Shown: positions 61,491-64,000 of the stretch, piece by piece
Numbering within the stretch: the first letter of the stretch is position 1
Layout: each line of letters begins with the position of its first letter
NCBI GenBank assembly: GCA_036490215.1
Contig: DASXEH010000056.1
Location: 62,001-126,000 of the forward strand
DNA length: 64,000 nt
From: JASHSH01 sp036490215
Lineage (GTDB): Bacteria; Pseudomonadota; Alphaproteobacteria; Rhodospirillales; Magnetospirillaceae
Reading direction: 5' to 3'
Program-made: the position numbers and the translations under genes
The notes under the pieces: model-generated
What the model saw: the letters and a program-made list of their open reading frames with translations, nothing else
Databases searched by the model: none
Told to the model about the DNA's origin: nothing

Positions 61491-61641
61491 TGTGCTGATC
61501 CTGTTGGACTTCTCTTTTCTGGTTCGCCCTAAGGGATTCCTATGATTGTCTTTCCGCGAGTTGTTTCGTCCAGTTGAGATCTGCGTCACTCTCGAATCTT
61601 TCGTCACGCCCATCATTCCTATCCCTCTCGGAGTCCCCCCC

Positions 61642-62442
61642 TTGAAGCACCTCTTCGCCGCCCTCTGCGGCATCGTTGTTCTGTCCGCCACCACCGCCGC
61701 CTTCGCCGGCCCCTCCTGCACCATCGTTGCCGATGCCGAGTCACAGAAGGTCATCGTGCAGACCGGCGATTGCGCCGTGCGCACCACGCCGGCCTCCACC
61801 TTCAAGCTGGCGATGGCGGTGATGGGGTATGACACCGGCATCCTGAAAGACGCGCACAATCCCACCTGGCCGTTCAAGCCCGGCTATCCCGATTTTCTCG
61901 AAGCCTGGAAACACCCGACCGATCCGACGCGTTGGCTCGCCTACTCCGTCGTCTGGTATTCGCAGGTGCTGACGCGCCATCTCGGGCCGGTGCGCTTTGC
62001 CCGTTATGCGCGCGACTTTCACTACGGCAATCACGATGTCAGCGGCAACCCCGGCAAGCATGATGGGCTGACGCAGGCCTGGCTGAGTTCGTCGCTGGCG
62101 ATTTCGCCCGTCGAGCAGGTCGCGTTCCTCGACGCGCTGGTTCACCGCACGCTGCTGGCCTCGCCGATGGCACAAGAGAAGACGCTGGCGATCATGCCCA
62201 CCTTTCCCGCCGCCGATGGTTGGACGGTGCATGGCAAGACCGGCCAGGGCTTTCCGCGCAAGCCCGATGGCAGTCTCGATCACGATCACGCGATCGGTTG
62301 GTTCGTCGGCTATGCGGAAAATGGTCCGCGCCGCGTGGTGTTCGCGCGCCGCATCCAAGACGACGCGCCGCAGCCGGTCTTCACCAGCCTGCGCGCGCGG
62401 GATGGTTTGATCGCGGATTTGCCGGAGGTGGTGGGGCGGTAG
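61642..62442 (+). CDS. Class D (OXA-type) beta-lactamase
   Basis: 266 residues with a signal peptide (LFAALCGIVVLSATTAAFA). All class D motifs are present: STFK at 52-55 with the nucleophile Ser and the carboxylatable Lys, SVV at 102-104, YGN at 128-130, the WLSSSLAISPVEQVAFL stretch, and KTG at 199-201. It should hydrolyse beta-lactams in the periplasm. The start is a TTG at 61642 with GGAG eight bases upstream; the frame open to 61546 adds a non-signal extension. Spectrum cannot be read from sequence alone. Confidence 0.93.
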   Translation: MKHLFAALCGIVVLSATTAAFAGPSCTIVADAESQKVIVQTGDCAVRTTPASTFKLAMAVMGYDTGILKDAHNPTWPFKPGYPDFLEAWKHPTDPTRWLAYSVVWYSQVLTRHLGPVRFARYARDFHYGNHDVSGNPGKHDGLTQAWLSSSLAISPVEQVAFLDALVHRTLLASPMAQEKTLAIMPTFPAADGWTVHGKTGQGFPRKPDGSLDHDHAIGWFVGYAENGPRRVVFARRIQDDAPQPVFTSLRARDGLIADLPEVVGR

Positions 62443-62452
62443 GAATCTTTCC

Positions 62453-62547
62453 GCCCCACCCCCCATCCTAACCTTCCCCCTCAAGGGGGGAAGGGATTCA
62501 CGGTGATCTCTTCCTCCCCCCTTGAGGGGGAGGAACGAGGTGGGGGG
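62453..62547. repeat. Family A palindromic repeat, copy 10
   Basis: ACCCCCCATCCTAACC to ACGAGGTGGGGGGTG, same layout as copies 2, 6 and 8. Confidence 0.85.
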
Positions 62548-62641
62548 TGTGAACCCGCCATGACGAATTGAAAATGGCCCTGCGTTCATTCAAACGCCGC
62601 CCACCCGTCACGGGACACTGACTCGAACGCATCTCCATCGC

Positions 62642-62722
62642 GTCATGCCCGGGCTTGACCCGGGCATCCACGTCTTCGATCACAAAAGTCGTAGATGGCC
62701 GGGTCTGGGCCCGGCCATGACG
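62642..62722. repeat. Family C dispersed repeat, copy 3
   Basis: GTCATGCCCGGGCTTGACCC and the inverted half GTAGATGGCCGGGTC, ending GCCCGGCCATGACG. Confidence 0.8.
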
Positions 62723-62765
62723 AGTTGGAGATGGCCATCCCCCATTCCGTCGCCCCGAAACGCGA

Positions 62766-62844
62766 AGCAAACGGGCGGCGCGTATCGGGAGTGCCTGAGC
62801 ACTGTACGCGCCGCCCGCCGGAGCTCCCGGCTTTGGCGTTTGCT
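62766..62844. repeat. Nested palindrome of unknown type
   Basis: Outer arms AGCAAACG (62766-62773) and CGTTTGCT (62837-62844); inner perfect 13-base arms CGGGCGGCGCGTA (62772-62784) and TACGCGCCGCCCG (62805-62817). The remaining gap to 63107 shows no gene; a TATGCT near 63018 could be a -10 element. Confidence 0.6.
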
Positions 62845-63107
62845 CGCCGCCAAGCCGGACGCCCTCGGTTGGCCTCCCAAACCCTGGTGAGACGCGGCCG
62901 GAGGTTAGGCCCGAGCGGCATCAGGAAACGATAGGGTTTCTGGGGGATTTCCCGCATTGGCGCCCTTAGGAAATCCTTATGACGGGGCATCGGCCGGTAT
63001 GGCACGCCGCCGAACCGTGCTATGCTGATTATTGAGTAACCGTCGGCCGATCACGGGTTGGGGAACCCGCCGGCCGATGCCGGCAGAAGGCGGGCGAGGC
63101 ACGGGGG

Positions 63108-64000
63108 ATGAGCTTCACAGGGCTGACGATTACGCAGCTTGAAGCGCTGACGGAGACGCAGATCGCGGCCTTCGTCACGTCGAATATCGCATCGCTGCTG
63201 CCCGGCAACTTCCCGCAACTCACCGCGACGCAGATCCAAGCCTTCACCGCCGACGAAGCAGCCGAGTTCTCGGTGACGCAGATCGCCGGCTTCACGGCTG
63301 TCGTGGCGAAAGCGCTGACCGCGACGGAACTCGACGCCTTCGTCACCACCCAGATCGACGCGCTGGTGGCGGCGGCGTTGAACAACCTCACCGCCACGGT
63401 GCTGAGCTCGCTGTCGCAGGCGCAGGTGGAGGCGCTGACGCTGACGCAGATCAGGGCGCTCACCGCCACCGCGCTGGACGGGCTGGGCGCCGCGACCGAC
63501 CTGACGCAACTGACGGAATCGCAGATCGCGGCATTGACGGTGACCGCGCTCAATGGCCTTTCCGCCACCGACCTTGCCGCGCTGGTTGCGGCCGAGGTCG
63601 AAGCGCTCACCCCGACGCAGATCAAGGGGCTGACCGCCACCACCATCAACGGGCTCGGCATCGCCAATCTCGAGGTGCTGACCAATACGCAGCTTCAGGC
63701 GCTGCCCATTACCGTGCTCGATGCGCTGACGGACACGAATCTCGCTGGCCTGACCAACGCCGAAGTGGCGGTGCTGAGCGCGGCGCAGATGGCGGGCTTC
63801 ACCGCCACCGCGCTCGATGGGCTGGGCGTGGCCAATCTGCCGGCGCTGACCGCGACCCAGATCAAGGCGCTGGCAACGGCGGCACTGAACGGCCTCACCG
63901 CCACCGATCTCGTCGCCTTCGGCACCGCGCAAGCGACCGTCCTGACCGCCGCGCAGATCAAAGCCCTGACGGCGACCACGCTCGACGGTTTGGGCGTTGC
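63108..64000 (+). CDS. Large octapeptide-repeat protein, N-terminal part (cut by window edge)
   Basis: Read directly from ATG 63108; the frame is open to the window end (about 297 residues). After MSFTGLTITQLEALTETQIA, nearly all of it is tandem eight-residue units of the form L-T-x-T-Q-I-x-A or L-T-x-T-x-L-x-G, for example LTATQIKA, LTATTLDG, LTNTQLQA. No signal peptide, Cys or enzyme motif is visible. Regular hydrophobic positions 1 and 6 suggest a solenoid. Similar LT-x-x-Q repeats occur in giant surface or secreted proteins; that role is inferred. GGGGG precedes the ATG. Confidence 0.75.
   Translation, partial: MSFTGLTITQLEALTETQIAAFVTSNIASLLPGNFPQLTATQIQAFTADEAAEFSVTQIAGFTAVVAKALTATELDAFVTTQIDALVAAALNNLTATVLSSLSQAQVEALTLTQIRALTATALDGLGAATDLTQLTESQIAALTVTALNGLSATDLAALVAAEVEALTPTQIKGLTATTINGLGIANLEVLTNTQLQALPITVLDALTDTNLAGLTNAEVAVLSAAQMAGFTATALDGLGVANLPALTATQIKALATAALNGLTATDLVAFGTAQATVLTAAQIKALTATTLDGLGV

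Noticed and set aside
62643..63005. Arg/Pro-rich minus-strand frames before the octapeptide gene
   Set aside because: They translate repeat DNA (family C and the nested palindrome) and show no protein features.

Overview
This is a GC-rich alphaproteobacterial chromosome segment, most like Rhodospirillales. The evidence is the radA / mlaFE / alr / dnaB and rpsF-rpsR-rplI housekeeping blocks, the ilvE / MarR / OmpR / EnvZ-like neighbourhood, strong G/C third-position bias, and several families of palindromic intergenic repeats of the kind common in alphaproteobacteria. No rRNA, tRNA, IS transposase, prophage or CRISPR array was seen.

0-12.8 kb: the minus-strand block dnaB-alr-mlaE-mlaF-radA (radA is cut by the left edge) lies downstream of the minus-strand operon rpsF-rpsR-rplI. 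About 6.5 kb of accessory genes separates them: cyclopropane fatty acid synthase, ArfB, a DMT exporter with a divergent MarR regulator, a small membrane protein, a tartrate/D-malate dehydrogenase-like enzyme and an SDR.

12.9-26.2 kb: a membrane sensor kinase, then salvage genes. These are an HpcH/HpaI aldolase with psuK-psuG (pseudouridine breakdown), ribokinase, a HicAB toxin-antitoxin pair, and deoC next to a double-domain ALDH16-type aldehyde dehydrogenase. Then follow an AT-richer AbiJ/HEPN-like putative defence gene, a decayed cupin gene, a glycine-zipper lipoprotein and an endonuclease III-like glycosylase.

26.4-42.5 kb: four tandem chemoreceptor genes, each followed by a hairpin. They converge on a minus-strand nucleoside block made of a BMP-family binding protein, a double ATPase, two permeases, cdd, deoA and deoB. 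With deoC/ALDH and ribokinase this forms a nearly complete route from external (deoxy)nucleosides to central metabolism. The chemoreceptors lie between its two halves.

42.6-46.1 kb: ilvE diverges from a MarR-OmpR-EnvZ-like three-gene operon.

46.2-60.5 kb: a sugar/sugar-acid island. It has an SDR dehydrogenase, an arabonate-type IlvD/Edd dehydratase, two Gfo/Idh/MocA oxidoreductases, an SMP-30 lactonase, a fructose/ribose-type ABC transporter and an HpcH/HpaI aldolase. This matches the logic of a non-phosphorylative route: oxidise, open the lactone, dehydrate, cleave by aldolase.

60.5-64 kb: an AT-richer membrane protein of unknown function, a class D beta-lactamase with intact active-site motifs, and the start of a large protein built almost wholly of an eight-residue repeat (cut by the right edge).

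Three main dispersed palindromic repeat families fill most intergenic gaps. Several copies sit directly against stop codons.
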